In this document: one piece after another, positions 62,872-64,000 of the stretch | How positions within the stretch are numbered: position 1 is the stretch's first letter | Layout: each line of letters opens with the position of its first letter | Source: Xylocopa sonorina | Lineage: Eukaryota > Arthropoda > Insecta > Hymenoptera > Apidae | Direction of reading: 5' to 3' | Assembly (NCBI RefSeq): GCF_050948175.1 | Contig: NW_027490131.1 | Location: 248,001-312,000 of the forward strand | Length of the DNA: 64,000 nt | Position numbers and translations under genes: made by a program | The notes under the pieces: generated by a model | Seen by the model: the letters and a program-made list of their open reading frames with translations, nothing else | Databases searched by the model: none | Told to the model about the DNA's origin: nothing

Positions 62872-64000
62872 GTCATTCCTATGTTTCATGGTAAGATATA
62901 ATATGATTTGCGAAGTGTTATGTATTTCCCGACTGCACTTCAAATGAATGTAAATGCGACACTTCCTTGCTAGGAAATAGCGTCTGCAGATGTCTAGGTA
63001 TCGTAGCAATAGAGTTCAAATGTTTCTTAAAACCCGATATCGCATCTCATTTCTATGTTTCATGATAAGATATAATATGATTTGCGAAGTGTTATGTATT
63101 CCTCGACTGCACTTCCAATGAATGTAAATGCGACACTTCCTTGCAAGGAAATAGCGTTTGCAGATGTCAACGTATCGTAGTAATAGATTTCTTATGATTC
63201 TTAAAACGCGATATCGCATCTCATCTCTATGTTTCATGGTAAGATATAATATGATTTGCGAAGTGTTATGTATTCCTCGTCTACACTTCAAATGAATGTA
63301 AATGCGACATTTCCTTGCTAGGAAATAGCGTCTGCAGATGTCTAGGTATCGTAGCGATAGAGTTCTAATGCTTCTTAAAACGCGATATCGCATTTCATTT
63401 CTATGTTTCATGGTAAGACATAATATGATTTGCGAAGTGTGTGTATTCCAAGTCTACACTTCAAGCGAATGTAAATGCGACACTTCCTTGCAAAGAAATA
63501 GCGCTTGCAGATGTCTACGTATCGTAGCAATAGATTTCTAATGCTTCTTAGATCGCGATATCGCATCTCATTTCTATGTTTCATGGTAAGATATAATATG
63601 ATTTGCGAAGTGTAATGTATTCCTCGTCTACACTTCAAATGAATGTAAATGCGACATTCCTTGCTAGGAAATAGCGTCTGCAGATGTCTAGGTATCGTAG
63701 CAATAGAGTTCAAATGCTTCTTAAAACGCGATATCGCATCTCATTTCTATGTTTCATGATAAGATATAATATTCATTGCGAAGTGACATGTATTCCTCGT
63801 CTACACTTCAAATGAATGTGAATGCGACACTTCCTCGCTAGGAAATAGCGTTTGCAAATGTCTACGTATCGTAGCAATAGTGATATTATGATTCTTACAA
63901 CGCGATATCGTATCTCATTTCTATGTTTCATGGTAAGATATAATATGATTTGCGAAGTGTTATGTATTCCTCGTCTACACTTCAAATGAATGTAAATGCG

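Larger units (their letters stand above)
24321..63444 (+). repeat. 173-bp sublineage with GTGTGTGTA deletion (28 monomers)
   Basis: In these monomers GTGTTATGTA (positions 137-146) reads GTGTGTGTA or GTTTGTGTA, one base shorter. Starts of the motif are 24321, 26234, 26755, 29712, 30581, 36322, 36843, 38582, 39798, 42232, 43101, 44492, 45186, 46055, 46924, 48836 (variant), 49183, 49356, 50225, 53702, 55963, 57354, 57875, 58048, 58916, 61176, 62568 and 63436. Three downstream contexts mark branches: TTTCACG (domain II only), TTCCACG (both domains) and TTCCAAG (domain III only). None occurs before 24.3 kb. A common origin is likely but is inference. Confidence 0.9.
38794..63660 (+). repeat. 173-bp sublineage with GCGACATTCC deletion (8 monomers)
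   Basis: GCGACACTTCC or GCGACATTTCC loses one base to read GCGACATTCC at the start of eight monomers, near 38,797, 40,013, 43,317, 43,667, 44,707, 47,139, 50,439 and 63,652. All lie in domain III. Six of them directly follow a GTGTGTGTA monomer that carries GTGTAATG or GTGTAATGC downstream. Each shifts the monomer phase by one base. Confidence 0.87.
1..63995 (+). repeat. 174-bp tandem satellite array (368 monomers, head to tail)
   Basis: Every monomer can be started at ATGCGA (consensus position 1) and the next start lies 174 bp on, or 173 bp in defined sublineages. Starts checked by hand include 1, 175, 349, 4699, 4872, 9744, 20010, 24186, 36881, 38967 and 63996. Total length is 368 x 174 minus 37, and each missing base is explained by a visible indel. 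No monomer is inverted and no foreign sequence interrupts the array. Consensus landmarks are TTCCTTGCaAGGAA at 10-23, CTGCAG at 31-36, CTACGTATCGTAG at 41-53, GCGATATCGC at 81-90, CATGGTAAGATATAATATG at about 108-126 and CCTCGTCTACACTTCAAATG at about 148-167. Known context: monomers of 150-180 bp with HOR structure are typical of eukaryotic centromeric or pericentromeric satellites. The centromeric role is inference, and I do not recognise the family. Confidence 0.99.
38017..63995. repeat. Domain III: array dominated by a 13-mer HOR (about 2,260 bp)
   Basis: The marker GCATGTCATTCCTATG (position of its GTCATTCC) occurs at 38017, 39407, 41667, 45490, 47749, 49660, 53138, 55398, 57658, 58352, 60786 and 62872. 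Spacings in monomers are 8, 13, 22, 13, 11, 20, 13, 13, 4, 14 and 12. Each spacing is short of an exact multiple of 174 by 2-5 bp because of the 173-bp monomers it contains. A typical unit has, in order, TTTCCCGACTGC, AAAACCCGATATCGC, GTCAACGTATCGTAG, ATTTCATTTC with GTGTGTGTATTCCAAG, AGCGCTTGCAG, CTTACAACGCGATATCG and GATATGATATG. Unit order varies, so deletions and duplications of whole monomers are frequent. No non-satellite sequence is present. Confidence 0.87.

Noticed and set aside
38483..63541. Recurring 67-codon plus-strand open frames
   Set aside because: They arise only where a GTGTGTGTA 1-bp deletion joins two frames. They copy with the HOR and have no independent support.
393..63985. 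Dozens of minus-strand open reading frames with a repeated 58-residue pattern
   Set aside because: They follow from the 174-bp period being divisible by three. The frame is repeatedly broken by stops and 1-bp indels, starts are arbitrary in-monomer ATGs, and no domain, signal or conserved gene context is visible.
1..63995. CRISPR array
   Set aside because: There are no short direct repeats separated by unique spacers. The whole 174-bp unit repeats.
1..63995. Transposon, retroelement or virus insertion
   Set aside because: The monomer register is continuous and the length budget closes to the base, leaving no room for inserted sequence. No terminal repeats or target-site duplications are seen.
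1..63995. TATA-like promoters at GATATAATATG in each monomer
   Set aside because: The motif is part of the repeat and AT-rich by composition. Nothing else marks a promoter or a transcript.
1..63995. tRNA, rRNA or other structured RNA genes
   Set aside because: No cloverleaf, rRNA-like conserved core or snRNA motif is visible. The short dyads are too small and too variable between monomers.
1..63995. Telomeric or simple-sequence repeats
   Set aside because: No run of telomere-type hexamers or heptamers and no long microsatellite occurs. The longest simple run seen is the TG stretch in GTGTGTGTA.

Overview
The whole window is one tandem satellite DNA array. I find no gene, RNA gene, transposon, telomere repeat or unique sequence. 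A monomer of about 174 bp repeats head to tail, always in the same orientation, from base 1 to base 63,995: 368 complete monomers plus five trailing bases. By hand count, 368 x 174 = 64,032, and the 37 missing bases are all accounted for: one G lost near 4,824, 28 monomers with a GTGTGTGTA-type 1-bp deletion, 8 monomers with a GCGACATTCC 1-bp deletion, and 11 private indels that sum to zero. Both ends lie inside the array, so it extends beyond the window.

A nucleosome-scale monomer, higher-order repeats (HORs) and tens of kilobases without interruption point to a eukaryotic centromeric or pericentromeric satellite. I do not recognise the family and cannot name the organism. My hand consensus is about 37% GC with 9 CpGs per monomer, roughly 1.5 times expectation. 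That argues weakly for a germline with little CpG methylation.

Layout. Domain I (1 to about 24,185) mixes two monomer types. Type A carries CATGGTAAGATATAATATG. Type B carries GAGATATTGC, CATGATAAG and ATATTCATTGCG. It holds a 5-mer HOR (870 bp, 2,437-4,524), an 8-mer duplication, a 17/18-mer duplication, a 4-mer HOR (696 bp, 11,184 to about 14,845) and a 4-mer/5-mer HOR (18,151-21,978). Domain II (about 24,186-38,016) has few B tracts and gains TTGAAAGG, GAAAGAGCG and the first 173-bp monomers, with 3- to 26-monomer duplications. Domain III (about 38,017-63,995) is the youngest-looking part. A CATGTCATTCC marker recurs 12 times at spacings of 8, 13, 22, 13, 11, 20, 13, 13, 4, 14 and 12 monomers, so a 13-mer of about 2,260 bp is the prevailing HOR. 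Several multi-kilobase copies there are nearly identical.

Because 174 is 3 x 58, a reading frame that happens to be open in one monomer stays open across its neighbours. This produces many minus-strand open frames (up to 388 codons) and shorter plus-strand ones. I treat all of them as by-products of the repeat, not genes.

The points most worth a second look are: duplicate boundaries that often fall at a dyad-rich interval near monomer positions 18-53; a near-identical 13-mer pair that differs mainly by 1-bp indels (possible consensus errors); an in-register loss of exactly one monomer near 58,990; and the abrupt change of monomer repertoire near 24.2 kb.
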